Shown: positions 10,019-19,310, numbered from the stretch's first letter. The stretch is 64,000 nt of DNA from Mucilaginibacter terrae (GCF_031951985.1 NZ_JAVLVU010000001.1:2108001-2172000), one strand, 5' to 3'. Notes: a model not told the origin generated them from the sequence alone. Numbers and translations: made by a program.

Positions 10019-11457
10019 TTTTTTAAACGCATAATGCGCTCGCGCGATTTGCGTAGTTGCTCCTCGATCGATTCATTGGTTTTACCTTCGTCGGCACTTA
10101 CAACCGGCTCAGGTTCTGGCTCGGGTTGTGGTTGCGGCTGAGAAACGTATTGCTGTTGCGGCGGAGCAGGTGCTTCATTAACCGGGGCAAAGTTCATTAC
10201 CGTTTCGGTTACTTTAAATACCAGTTCATCGGCCTGTGGCTCAGGGGTTGGTTCCGGCTCAGGTTCCATCAGGTTGTGCCTTACAATTCCTTGTGCCTGG
10301 TCTTCCTGCTGTTGAGCAGCAACGGCCATGTTAAACAGGTCGCTTTGTAAAGGGGCGCTTGCCTTAACCATGATCAGCTCTTCTTCTTTAACAGCCGAAG
10401 GCTTAACAAATTCGTTCACCGGTTTTACCAGCGGTGTATTTTCGGGCATCAGCATGGATACCACTTTTTTGGTGCTTTCTTCTTTCTCGCGCTCGTCTTT
10501 GGTTTGGAAACCGGTAGCAATAATAGTTACCGATAGTTTGTTGCCTAAACTTTCGTCAACACAGTTACCCCAAATCAGGTCGGCAGCTAAACCAGCTTCT
10601 TCCTGTATGTAATCGGTAATAATGCTTACCTCATCCATGGTAACTTCCTGGTCAACACCTGAGCTGATGTTTAGCAGAATGTAACGAGCACCCTCAATCT
10701 GGTTGTCTTTTAACAACGGAGATGATAAAGCACCTTCTACCGCACGTGAGGCACGGTTATCACCATCGGCAGCATAGCTACCCATAATGGCTACACCGCT
10801 ATCTTTCATTACGGTACGCACGTCTTTAAAATCAACGTTTATATAACCCGGGTGTGTAATTATCTCGGCAATACCTTTGGCAGCCGTAGTTAAAATATCA
10901 TCGGCCTGCGCAAATGCCGAACCCAGCGTTAAATTGCCGAATATCTGGCGCATTTTATCGTTCGAAATCACGAGGAACGAATCCACGTATTTCTTCAGTT
11001 CTTCCAAACCTTCTTCGGCCTGCATTTTACGACGCTTGCCCTCAAAAGCAAATGGCGTAGTAATTATACCTACCGTCAAAATATCCATTTCGCGGGCTGC
11101 TTTGGCAATAATAGGGCTTGCACCGGTACCGGTACCACCACCCATACCCGCAGTAATAAACAGCATTTTGGTATTGCTGCCCAGCATCTGCTTCACATCC
11201 TCAATGTTTTCGATAGCCGAATTTTTACCTACCTCGGGTATTGAACCGGCACCCATACCCTCTGTTAAGCTGGCACCCAATTGTACCTTATTAGGTATCG
11301 GGCTTAGCTCCAGCGCCTGTGCATCTGTATTGCAAATTATAAAGTCTACGCCGGTAATTCCTTGCTTGTACATGTGGTTTACCGCGTTTCCGCCGCCACC
11401 GCCAACACCAACTACCTTGATGATCGACGATTTTTCTTTTAACATCTCAAACTGCAT
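10012..11457 (-). CDS. ftsZ: Cell division GTPase FtsZ (main frame, stops before the tail)
   Basis: This is the tubulin homologue that polymerises into the division ring. The GTPase core has the tubulin signature GGGTGTG (near residue 105) and the T7-loop region DFKDVRTVM. After the core (about residue 320) comes a long acidic linker rich in Pro-Glu pairs (about 390-460). The main frame ends after IMRLKKT at 481 aa, without the conserved tail, which lies in the -1 frame just beyond. The 0-frame codons at the junction are TTA AAA AAG, the dnaX-type slippery arrangement. It is last in the dcw operon, after ftsA, with a 213-base gap holding a repeat. Confidence 0.9.
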   Translation of the reverse strand: MQFEMLKEKSSIIKVVGVGGGGGNAVNHMYKQGITGVDFIICNTDAQALELSPIPNKVQLGASLTEGMGAGSIPEVGKNSAIENIEDVKQMLGSNTKMLFITAGMGGGTGTGASPIIAKAAREMDILTVGIITTPFAFEGKRRKMQAEEGLEELKKYVDSFLVISNDKMRQIFGNLTLGSAFAQADDILTTAAKGIAEIITHPGYINVDFKDVRTVMKDSGVAIMGSYAADGDNRASRAVEGALSSPLLKDNQIEGARYILLNISSGVDQEVTMDEVSIITDYIQEEAGLAADLIWGNCVDESLGNKLSVTIIATGFQTKDEREKEESTKKVVSMLMPENTPLVKPVNEFVKPSAVKEEELIMVKASAPLQSDLFNMAVAAQQQEDQAQGIVRHNLMEPEPEPTPEPQADELVFKVTETVMNFAPVNEAPAPPQQQYVSQPQPQPEPEPEPVVSADEGKTNESIEEQLRKSRERIMRLKKT

Positions 11458-11570
11458 GATACTTATTTTCAGGGGTATGTGATTCGATGGATATTCTGTT
11501 TTATGCTATGTAATATTAAAGCTTTTTGCTTAAAATTTATCAACATTTCTAAATTGTTAATAACTTAAAA

Positions 11571-11669
11571 CCTCTCCTAAATAACCCCACCCAAACCCTC
11601 CCCGGGAGGGAGGGTTTAAGAGTTGCTTTATTAAGTTTTCCGCCTAAGGCGGAGAGATTTAGAGGGGCT
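11571..11669. repeat. Family C palindromic repeat between ftsA and ftsZ
   Basis: It contains two hairpins, AAACCCTCCC / GGGAGGGTTT and TCCGCC / GGCGGA, bracketed by CCTCTCCTAAAT and ATTTAGAGGGG. It ends one base from the ftsA stop. The AGGATTTAG-like flank plus GGGG tail is the hallmark of family C in this window. Confidence 0.8.
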
Positions 11670-11670
11670 C

Positions 11671-13014
11671 TTATTTCAAAAAGTCCTCGTCTTTAATATC
11701 GTCTTTAATAAACTTTTTACCTGTTTCTAAAATTTTGCCTAACAAGCCAAAACGGCGCTCATCGGTGTATTTTGCTTTTTGCACCTTGGCTTCGGGTTGG
11801 GTTAAGGTAATGGTATCGTACTCCATTTTTTGGATACCTTTAATAAGCAAACCTATACCGGTTGCAAAAGTCGGGCTTTGTAATTCCTCGTAAATTCCTT
11901 TTGGCAATACCTCGTTTTTGGCCAAATGCTCGGTTGGATAGCCTATGCGGCAATCTAACCCCGTCACGTATTCTACCAGTTGCGATAAGTGCTTTAATTG
12001 CGCACCACCACCGGTAATAACAATACCTGCTATGAGTTTCTTTTCGTAACCTGATGATTTAATCTCGTAGTACACGTGCTCAATAATTTCTTCGATACGG
12101 GCCTGGATAATGTAAGCCAGGTTTTTTACCGAAATTTCTTTAGGCTCGCGACCACGTAAACCCGGTACGCATACAATCTCGTTCTCCTTGTTCTCATCAG
12201 CCAAGGCCGAACCAAATCTTACCTTCAGCTGCTCAGCAATATTGCGCATTACTGAACATCCTTCACGAATATCCTCAGTAATGCTGTTACCACCAAAAGG
12301 AATAACTGCAGTATGACGGATAATACCTTCGTGAAAAATGGCTACATCGGTAGTACCTCCACCAATATCAACCAGTACTACGCCGGCTTCTTTTTCTTCG
12401 TCGCTCAATACGGCTTCTGACGATGCCAGCGGCTCCAAAATGAGTTCCTGGCTTTCCAGTTGACCTTTGGTAACACACTTTACAATATTTTTAATAGCGG
12501 TAACCTGTCCCGATATAATATGGAAATTAGCTTCAAGCCTTACACCCGACATCCCGATCGGGTCTTTAATTCCTGGCTCGTTATCTACCGTAAACTCCTG
12601 CGGCAAAACATGTATAATTTCTTCTCCCGGAGGCATCACCAGGTTATACATATCTTCTATCAGCTTATCAATATCTTTACGACCGATCTCGGTATTCAGG
12701 TCGCGGCGGGTAATTAAACCACGGTGTTGCAAACTTTTAATGTGTTGCCCGGCAATACCCACATTCACAATACGTATTTCTACGTTTGATTGCGAACCGG
12801 CTACCTCAACGGCCTGGTTAATTCCCTGTACTGTTTTGTCAATGTTTGATACCATCCCACGGGTAACCCCAGCCGATTCGGCCTTACCAATACCCAGTAC
12901 CTCTATCTTTCCATTCTTGCTCCTGCGTCCTACTATAACGCAAATCTTGGTAGTACCAATATCCAATCCAACAACAATTGGCGAGCTCTTCTCTTGTGGT
13001 ATGCTTTTTTCCAT
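11671..13014 (-). CDS. ftsA: Cell division protein FtsA
   Basis: This actin-fold ATPase tethers FtsZ to the membrane. The 447-aa protein has the phosphate-1 motif GLDIGTTK near residue 15, the FtsA-specific 1C subdomain in the first half, and the phosphate-2 motif VLVDIGGGTTDV near 217. The end is an amphipathic helix (GLLGKILETGKKF) that should bind membrane. It is intact and lies 7 bases after ftsQ. As the main partner of the FtsZ tail, its integrity suggests that the cell does make tailed FtsZ. Confidence 0.95.
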   Translation of the reverse strand: MEKSIPQEKSSPIVVGLDIGTTKICVIVGRRSKNGKIEVLGIGKAESAGVTRGMVSNIDKTVQGINQAVEVAGSQSNVEIRIVNVGIAGQHIKSLQHRGLITRRDLNTEIGRKDIDKLIEDMYNLVMPPGEEIIHVLPQEFTVDNEPGIKDPIGMSGVRLEANFHIISGQVTAIKNIVKCVTKGQLESQELILEPLASSEAVLSDEEKEAGVVLVDIGGGTTDVAIFHEGIIRHTAVIPFGGNSITEDIREGCSVMRNIAEQLKVRFGSALADENKENEIVCVPGLRGREPKEISVKNLAYIIQARIEEIIEHVYYEIKSSGYEKKLIAGIVITGGGAQLKHLSQLVEYVTGLDCRIGYPTEHLAKNEVLPKGIYEELQSPTFATGIGLLIKGIQKMEYDTITLTQPEAKVQKAKYTDERRFGLLGKILETGKKFIKDDIKDEDFLK

Positions 13015-13021
13015 AACTTAA

Positions 13022-13903
13022 TTAAAATTGGGATGTTGTATCTGTTAACGCTTGTTTCTTTTTCAATGAGTCGGGTTTGGCCACGGCAACTTTCTTCACG
13101 GTTGCACTGTCGGCCATAGTGGTTTCGCTTTTTACACCTACCACCTGGTTGGCATATTTTACATTAATAACCTTGTACTTATTCCACCCAACCTGTGGCA
13201 ATGCCTGTTTATAAAATATCTCCAGGTTATGAAACTTATTAGCCAACGAATCGGCATTGCCCAGCATAATACGCTGATTGCCTACACGTGGTATAAGCTC
13301 CATTTCGTGGTTTTGATTCACATAGATCTGCGCTATCTGGGCGTTCCATAAGGTGTCTTTCCTAATGAAATCAGCCGTTGCGAATACGTCTTTTGCAAGC
13401 CGGGTATGCAGGGTGTCTAATCGGTTAGCAAATAATTCATCTATATAACCATTGGCTACCAAAACCTGCGCCGTAAAATTGTTTGACAACGGCACCTTAA
13501 CACCATGCTGGTCTATATAAAAATCCTGGTCGAAACGGTTCAAAATGCGTAAAATAGGGTGACGCTGGCTAATTTCTACTTTAATCAACCCGTCCATATC
13601 GGCATACACCTCTGCTGACTCAATAAATGGATTTCGCTGTAATTTGTTTTCTAAATCGTGTATATTAATTTGATCAATTTTACGGCCTACCAGCGTGTTG
13701 CTGCTTACCCCTAAAATATTATCTACTTCGGCCTGGTCAATAAAGTATTCGTTACCCGGTATGTACACCTTTACGCCTTTACAAGTTACTGCGGCCTTTT
13801 TTATACCGATGAAACTCATGAGCACTACCAACCCGCTAAGGCTTGCCACCCAGGCGAAGCCCACCCCTATTTTTTTCCAAAGCTGCTTACTGCCCATGTT
13901 CAT
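13022..13903 (-). CDS. ftsQ: Cell division protein FtsQ/DivIB
   Basis: This is a bitopic membrane protein of the divisome. The 293-aa protein has a short cytosolic start, one membrane segment (about 14-32) and a POTRA-like domain (about 40-115, EYFIDQAEVDNIL), then the beta domain. The C-terminus is lysine-rich and low in complexity. Its start overlaps the murC stop by four bases (ATGA type), so the two are translationally coupled. Sequence conservation in this family is low; assignment rests on topology and position between murC and ftsA. Confidence 0.85.
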   Translation of the reverse strand: MNMGSKQLWKKIGVGFAWVASLSGLVVLMSFIGIKKAAVTCKGVKVYIPGNEYFIDQAEVDNILGVSSNTLVGRKIDQINIHDLENKLQRNPFIESAEVYADMDGLIKVEISQRHPILRILNRFDQDFYIDQHGVKVPLSNNFTAQVLVANGYIDELFANRLDTLHTRLAKDVFATADFIRKDTLWNAQIAQIYVNQNHEMELIPRVGNQRIMLGNADSLANKFHNLEIFYKQALPQVGWNKYKVINVKYANQVVGVKSETTMADSATVKKVAVAKPDSLKKKQALTDTTSQF

Positions 13904-15261
13904 GATCGTAAAGCTTGTTTTAAGGGTTCCACTAATTGGTCAATATCTCCGGCACCAACAGTTAATAATAACTCCGGTTGCTGCTCTTGTACGTAATCAA
14001 TAACTTCCTGTTTGCTTAACAGGTACTTTTCTTTTAGTAGCATTTTGTTTAATACCATGGCCGAATCAACTCCCGGTATGGGTAGCTCGCGTGCCGGGTA
14101 TATATCCAGCATCAGCAGCTCATCGGCCATATCCAATGCCCCGGCAAAGCCATCGGCAAAATCTCGGGTACGGGTAAACAAATGCGGCTGAAAAACAACT
14201 GTTAGTTTACGCTCGGGGTACAGCTTTTTCACAGATGCCAAGGCTGCCTTTAATTCTTCGGGATGGTGGGCGTAATCATCAATGTAAACCTTTTCATCTG
14301 TTTTAACAATGTACTCGAACCTACGCTTAACTCCTTTAAATGAAGCCAGCGCTGCTTTTGCCACAGCCGGTTCAACATCCATAAACAGGGCAACCTGTAT
14401 GGCAGCAACCGCGTTTTCTATATTATGAATACCCGGGATGCCCATCTCAATATCTTTGATAACGGTATCACCGCTTTCAAAGTCAAAATAGAAGTTACCG
14501 TTCTCTACCCTGATGTTCGTTCCTACGGCATCGGCAGCTTCGGCACCAATGGTATAACTGGTTAAGGTATGCGCTAAGGGCAAACCCTGCTTAGCTATCA
14601 ATTTACCGCCTGCCTTAATTTGCGAGGCAAACATTTTGAATGAGTCGGTTAAGTGCTCATGGTCGCCATATATGTCTAAATGGTCGGCATCCATTGAGGT
14701 GATCACCGCAACATCAGGGTGCAGGGTCAAAAACGAGCGATCATACTCATCGGCCTCCACCACTACAATGTTCGAGTTACCGTATAGCACATTGCTGTTA
14801 TAGTTTGATGCTATACCACCCAAAAATGCGCTGCAATCTTTACCGGCTTCGGTAAGTATGTGTGTTATGAGGCTCGATGTAGTGGTTTTACCATGCGTAC
14901 CTGCAACAGCAACGGTAAACATGCTTTGGCTGATGATACCCAATACCTGCGAACGCTTATACAACTCAAAACCCGCCGTGCGGAAATGGTTCAACACAGC
15001 CGAATCTTTAGGAATAGCCGGGGTATATATGATGAGCGTTTGCTGATCAGGTTTATTAAACACTGACGGAACAAGACTTACATCATCCATAAAAATGATA
15101 GACACACCTTCCTGTTGCAATGCATCAGTCAATGGTGTAGGCGTTTTATCGTAACCGCAAACGGCACAACCCAAATGATTGAAATAACGGGCAAGGCCAC
15201 TCATGCCTATTCCGCCTATTCCAACCAGGTAAACCTGCTTTATGTTACTTAACTCCATCAT
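13900..15261 (-). CDS. murC: UDP-N-acetylmuramate--L-alanine ligase MurC
   Basis: It adds L-alanine to UDP-MurNAc in the cytosol, the first amino acid of the wall peptide. The 453-aa Mur ligase shows the Rossmann start VGIGGIGMSGLA, the ATP loop GTHGKTTT near 112, the central-domain motif EADEYD near 170 and DDYAHHP near 318. It is preceded by a gap holding a family C repeat. The order murG-murC-ftsQ-ftsA-ftsZ is the usual Bacteroidota dcw end. Confidence 0.95.
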   Translation of the reverse strand: MMELSNIKQVYLVGIGGIGMSGLARYFNHLGCAVCGYDKTPTPLTDALQQEGVSIIFMDDVSLVPSVFNKPDQQTLIIYTPAIPKDSAVLNHFRTAGFELYKRSQVLGIISQSMFTVAVAGTHGKTTTSSLITHILTEAGKDCSAFLGGIASNYNSNVLYGNSNIVVVEADEYDRSFLTLHPDVAVITSMDADHLDIYGDHEHLTDSFKMFASQIKAGGKLIAKQGLPLAHTLTSYTIGAEAADAVGTNIRVENGNFYFDFESGDTVIKDIEMGIPGIHNIENAVAAIQVALFMDVEPAVAKAALASFKGVKRRFEYIVKTDEKVYIDDYAHHPEELKAALASVKKLYPERKLTVVFQPHLFTRTRDFADGFAGALDMADELLMLDIYPARELPIPGVDSAMVLNKMLLKEKYLLSKQEVIDYVQEQQPELLLTVGAGDIDQLVEPLKQALRS

Positions 15262-15278
15262 TTTTGTTTATCTCTTTC

Positions 15279-15313
15279 AGGGACACACCCCTACCCCTCT
15301 CAAGAAGGGATTT
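15279..15313. repeat. Family C repeat before murC
   Basis: The minus-strand reading GAGGGGTAGGGGTGTGTCCC matches the copy before ilvB (51204-51343), showing that the same subfamily sits in both operons. Confidence 0.7.
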
Positions 15314-15318
15314 CCTTG

Positions 15319-16488
15319 TTATCGTTTACTCTCTTTTATAATATCAACCACATGCTGCGCAATTACTTCATCGGCGTTGGGCAATGCCAGTTTGCCAATG
15401 TTGGCGCTTAGGGTTGCTTGTTCTTCTTTATTCTTTAATAAATCCAATGCACGGGCCACGAGTTTTTCGGGGGCGTCGGCATCGGTAATAAATACAGCAG
15501 CCTTGTTTTGTACCAAAGCCATCGCATTTTTGGTTTGATGGTCTTCGGCCACGTTTGGCGAAGGCACCAGGATAACCGGCTTTCCTACAATGCATAACTC
15601 AGCAATTGTACCTGCACCGGCGCGTGATATAATTACATCGGCCGCGGCATAAGCCAAATCCATGCGGTTTAAAAATTCCAGTATGCGAATGTTAGGGTGA
15701 TAGTTTTCGCCCAAACGCTCCATAATACCTTTGTAGTAAACCTTACCGGTTTGCCATATCAATTGCACATCGGCAGCTATCAGCTTATCTAAACCAGCCA
15801 TTACACTATTATTAAGCGTACGTGCGCCCAGGCTTCCGCCGGTAACCAAAATGGTTTTTTTATTGGGCGATAGCTGGAAATTATGCAACGCCTCCTCTAA
15901 CCTGCCATCCGTATCAACCGATTCGCGCCTAACAGGGTTACCGGTTTTAATAATCTTTTCGGCCGGGAAAAACCTGTCCATCTCATCAAAAGCAACACAT
16001 ATTTTTTGCGCCTTTTTGCTGAGCCATTTATTGGTGATACCTGCGTAAGAGTTTTGCTCCTGTATAAGCGTTGGTATACCTTTTAATGATGCCGCGTATA
16101 GCAACGGACCTGATGCATAACCACCCACACCCACAGCAGCGTCGGGTTTAAAATCTTTAATAATTTTAGCGGCCTTGCTAATGCTGTTAATGAGTTTTAT
16201 GGGGAACAAAAAATTCTTCCATACCGCCTTGCGCTGTATGCCTTGTATATCGAGCCCGATAATTTTGTAGCCGGCCGCCGGAACCTTTTCCATTTCCATG
16301 CGGCCATTGGCTCCTACAAACAATATCTCGGTATCGGGGGCAAGCTTTTTTAAAGCATTGGCAATAGCCACCGCCGGGAAGATGTGCCCACCCGTACCAC
16401 CACCACTAATGATGATGCGGAGCGGTATTCCCCCTGCCCCCTGAAGGGGAAGTTTTTGTTCGGTACTATTTCCTTGCTCGTTCGACAT
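15319..16488 (-). CDS. murG: Lipid II synthase MurG (UDP-GlcNAc transferase)
   Basis: It adds GlcNAc to lipid I at the inner face of the membrane, forming lipid II. The 389-aa GT28 protein has the glycine-rich motif ISGGGTGGH, but only at residue 28 rather than within the first 15. The extra N-terminal stretch (about residues 11-23, KLPLQGAGGIPL) is encoded by a family C hairpin repeat inside the gene. An alternative downstream start is not obvious because no ATG or GTG falls between. C-terminal donor-site motifs (RAGAGTIAEL) are intact. Confidence 0.93.
   Translation of the reverse strand: MSNEQGNSTEQKLPLQGAGGIPLRIIISGGGTGGHIFPAVAIANALKKLAPDTEILFVGANGRMEMEKVPAAGYKIIGLDIQGIQRKAVWKNFLFPIKLINSISKAAKIIKDFKPDAAVGVGGYASGPLLYAASLKGIPTLIQEQNSYAGITNKWLSKKAQKICVAFDEMDRFFPAEKIIKTGNPVRRESVDTDGRLEEALHNFQLSPNKKTILVTGGSLGARTLNNSVMAGLDKLIAADVQLIWQTGKVYYKGIMERLGENYHPNIRILEFLNRMDLAYAAADVIISRAGAGTIAELCIVGKPVILVPSPNVAEDHQTKNAMALVQNKAAVFITDADAPEKLVARALDLLKNKEEQATLSANIGKLALPNADEVIAQHVVDIIKESKR
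16433..16456. repeat. Family C hairpin inside the murG 5' coding end
   Basis: CCCCCTGCCCCCTGAAGGGG lies within codons 11-20 of murG and is translated in frame. Structure and G/C runs match the family C copies in gaps. Confidence 0.65.
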
Positions 16489-16498
16489 TTATTTTATC

Positions 16499-16536
16499 TT
16501 CTATCTTGATTCCTGATTCTTTACTCTTGACTCTAT
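16499..16536. repeat. Family G word repeat between ftsW and murG
   Basis: On the minus strand it reads as variants of AAGAATCAAGA (for example AGAGTCAAGAGTAAAGAATC). A close relative forms the 3' end of gap at 39148-39187, in the same sense relative to the upstream gene. Confidence 0.6.
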
Positions 16537-16537
16537 T

Positions 16538-17725
16538 TTAAGCTACTTCCAGTATCTCTCCTACTACTATCTTATTACTTCCGCCTTCTTTTGCTCCGCT
16601 CACTTTCAGTGCCTCGTTTTCATCAATATGGCGGCTTACTGATAATATGATACCAAAGGCCACGCTGGTAAACAGTATTGATGTACCACCCATACTCACC
16701 AGCGGCAACGGCACACCTGTTACCGGACCTAAACCCACAGCCACAGCCATATTGGCAAATGCCTGTATAGTTAAGCTAAAACTTAACCCTGCAGCCAGTA
16801 AGGCACCAAAGGCTTTGGGCGCTTTGGTCACAATTTTTATACAGCGGTATAATAAGAACAGGTATATCACGATGATAAATAAACCACCTATCATACCATA
16901 TTCTTCTACAATGGTGGCATAGATAAAATCGGAATACGGGTGTGGTAAAAAGTTACGCTCGGTACTGTTACCCGGTCCTTTACCTGCTACGCCGCCTGTT
17001 GCAATGGCAATTTTAGCATGGTCGCTTTGAAACGACTTGTCTTTGTCTACCTTTTCAGGGTGCAGATAGGTTTCAACACGTGACATATACGTTGCACGGC
17101 GCGGACCTAACAATACTACGCCCGCCAGCAATACAGCTCCGGCCAAACACACTACGGCTATTTGCTTAACACTAATACGACCAATGATCAACAACAAGAT
17201 GCTTACACCAAACAGCATCAATGCGGTTGAAAGGTTAGCCAGCGCAATCAGGATAAAAACCACACATACCGACCCCATGATAGGAATGAACGATTGCTTA
17301 ACGTCCTTTATATTTTCCTGCTTGCGCGATAGTGTGCGGGCCAAATAGGTAATTAAAGCCAGTTTAGCCAAATCGGAAGTTTGGAAAGTTAAACCTGTTC
17401 CGGGTATTGCTATCCAACGACTTGCATCATTTACGTGGTTACCAAAAATCAAAGTATATAACAGCAACGGGATGGTAATAACCATCAGCATTTTTGAGAT
17501 ACCGGCATAATAACGGTAATCGAGCTTATGCGAAATATACATTAACGCAATACCACCCAGCATCATAAACAGGTGCTTCATGAGGAATGCCTCATTCGCC
17601 TTTCCTTGCTTATAAGCCAGCGTACCGGTAGAACTGTAAACAGCTAAAAGCGATATTACCGATAGTACTATCACGATGAGCCATATCCACCTGTCGCCTT
17701 TGGTTCTACTTAATATTCTGTGCAT
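16538..17725 (-). CDS. ftsW: Septal SEDS glycosyltransferase FtsW
   Basis: This polytopic membrane enzyme polymerises lipid II at the septum together with its partner FtsI. The 395-aa protein has about ten membrane segments. The SEDS motif PVTGVPLPLVSMGGTS lies near residue 335, and the catalytic aspartate region FQTSDLAKL near 115. It lies between murD and murG in the dcw operon, separated from both by repeat-bearing gaps. Confidence 0.93.
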   Translation of the reverse strand: MHRILSRTKGDRWIWLIVIVLSVISLLAVYSSTGTLAYKQGKANEAFLMKHLFMMLGGIALMYISHKLDYRYYAGISKMLMVITIPLLLYTLIFGNHVNDASRWIAIPGTGLTFQTSDLAKLALITYLARTLSRKQENIKDVKQSFIPIMGSVCVVFILIALANLSTALMLFGVSILLLIIGRISVKQIAVVCLAGAVLLAGVVLLGPRRATYMSRVETYLHPEKVDKDKSFQSDHAKIAIATGGVAGKGPGNSTERNFLPHPYSDFIYATIVEEYGMIGGLFIIVIYLFLLYRCIKIVTKAPKAFGALLAAGLSFSLTIQAFANMAVAVGLGPVTGVPLPLVSMGGTSILFTSVAFGIILSVSRHIDENEALKVSGAKEGGSNKIVVGEILEVA

Positions 17726-17756
17726 GACCGTTGATTATTATTTCTTTGATTTCACC

Positions 17757-17853
17757 GATTCTTGTCAGAATCAGAATTTACAGAATTCTATAATTTTCAG
17801 AATGACTTACCATCGTTTTATTATTCTTTAAATTCTTTAATTCAGCAAATTCT
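17757..17853. repeat. Solo family H element (MITE-like) between murD and ftsW
   Basis: ATCAGAATTT and AAATTCTGAT form the ends of an AT-rich palindrome that also carries ATTCTTTAAATTC. These words match the terminal repeats of the GxxExxY cassette at 56987-57490, so this looks like a short, gene-free relative. Confidence 0.55.
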
Positions 17854-17855
17854 GA

Positions 17856-19250
17856 TCACAACTCCATTACTGCTTGTTTAAACTGATCACCGCGGTCTTC
17901 GTAGTTTTTAAACAGATCGAAGCTGGCGCATGCCGGAGAAAGCAATACAGTATCGCCTTTTGTTGCTAACTCGTAAGCTGCGTTAACCGCATCTTTAGCC
18001 GAGGCTGTGTTAACAATGATTTTCACATCATCGGCAAACGCTTCGTGTATACGGCCATTATCGGTACCCATACATACAATGGCTTTTACCTTGCTTTTTA
18101 CCAGCGAGGTTAGCTCGTTATAATCATTTCCTTTATCAACACCACCTAAAATAAGTACCACCTTTTCGTTAGGCATACCCTCTAAGGCATACCATGTTGA
18201 GTTAACATTAGTTGCTTTTGAATCGTTAATGAACCTGATACCGGCAATATCGGCCACGTGCTCTAAACGGTGCGGCACATTTCTGAAGTTGCCCATGCTC
18301 TCACGGATATCCCCGTTTCTCAATTCTAATACCTTCGACACAATTCCGGACGCCATTGAATTGTAGATGTTGTGTTTACCCTGTAAGGCAAGTTTGGTGA
18401 TAGTCATTGTAAAATGATTATTTGGTGTATTTATGGTTAGTTCTTCGCCGTTGAGATATGCTCCCTGCGGCAATGTTTTTTGTATACTAAATGGTAATTG
18501 CTGTGCTGCAAATGTTTTACCGGCCATCCCTTTCAGGGTTTCGGCATCATCGGCACAGTAAATAAAATAATCGTCGGCAGTTTGATTTTGCGTTATGCGA
18601 AACTTGCTGGCGGCATAGTTCTCTAACTTGTAATCGTACCTGTCTAAATGGTCGGGGGTAATGTTGAGCAATACAGCCACATTAACCCTGAACGCATACA
18701 TATCATCAAGCATGAAGCTGCTTAGCTCCAGCACGTAATAATCAAAGCTTTCGGTGGCTACCTGGTAGGCAAAGCTTTTACCTATGTTGCCCGCCAAACC
18801 CACATTTAATCCTGCATTTTTGAGGATATGGTAGGTTAAGCCGCTGGTAGTAGTTTTACCATTAGAACCGGTGATGCCTATAATTTTCGCATCGGTATAC
18901 CTGCCCGCAAATTCAATCTCCGATATAACTGGAATACCCTTTGCTTTCAGCGCCTTAATAATCGGAGCCTTCTCGGGTATGCCCGGGCTTTTCACCACCT
19001 CAACAGCTGATAAAATTTCGCTCTCGGTATGCTGCTTCTCTTCAAAGCGGATGTTCCACTGCTCAAGCTGGGCTTTGTATTTATCGGCAATAGCGCCAAA
19101 ATCTGAAACAAACACATCATACCCCTGCTGCTGAGCCAGGTAAGCCGCCCCAACACCGCTTTCGCCGGCACCAAGAATGACCAACCTCTCCCCGGCCCTC
19201 TCCAAAGGAGAGGGAGCAGTTTGGTTTGATATGTTATTAGTTTCGTTCAT
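17856..19250 (-). CDS. murD: UDP-MurNAc-L-Ala--D-Glu ligase MurD
   Basis: It adds D-glutamate to the wall precursor in the cytosol. The 464-aa ligase has LGAGESGVGAA near residue 26, the ATP loop GITGSNGKTTTSG near 128 and NDSKATN near 355. The first 22 residues are not family-like: residues 12-22 (APSPLERAGER) are encoded by a family C hairpin inserted in frame. A matching inverted copy lies before the start codon, so the start can sit in a hairpin loop. The rest is intact and should be active. Confidence 0.93.
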   Translation of the reverse strand: MNETNNISNQTAPSPLERAGERLVILGAGESGVGAAYLAQQQGYDVFVSDFGAIADKYKAQLEQWNIRFEEKQHTESEILSAVEVVKSPGIPEKAPIIKALKAKGIPVISEIEFAGRYTDAKIIGITGSNGKTTTSGLTYHILKNAGLNVGLAGNIGKSFAYQVATESFDYYVLELSSFMLDDMYAFRVNVAVLLNITPDHLDRYDYKLENYAASKFRITQNQTADDYFIYCADDAETLKGMAGKTFAAQQLPFSIQKTLPQGAYLNGEELTINTPNNHFTMTITKLALQGKHNIYNSMASGIVSKVLELRNGDIRESMGNFRNVPHRLEHVADIAGIRFINDSKATNVNSTWYALEGMPNEKVVLILGGVDKGNDYNELTSLVKSKVKAIVCMGTDNGRIHEAFADDVKIIVNTASAKDAVNAAYELATKGDTVLLSPACASFDLFKNYEDRGDQFKQAVMEL

Positions 19251-19310
19251 TTAACTTTTGTATAATAATCTTCCTCTTATCTCCTCCCCTTTGGGGAGGC
19301 CGGGAGGGGT
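19182..19310. repeat. Inverted family C pair flanking the murD start codon
   Basis: One arm (about 19186-19214) lies in murD codons 12-22; the other (19282-19309) lies in the mraY-murD gap and touches the mraY stop. They pair as an imperfect stem of roughly 25 bp, leaving the murD ATG (19248-19250) near the middle of a 67-base loop. Confidence 0.7.

Noticed and set aside
10877..11482. Long open frame (201 aa) on the plus strand opposite ftsZ
   Set aside because: It lies wholly antisense to a strongly conserved gene; its composition mirrors ftsZ codon bias and shows no domain.
12467..13021. Open frame of 184 aa opposite ftsA
   Set aside because: Antisense shadow of ftsA without recognisable motifs or ribosome-binding site.
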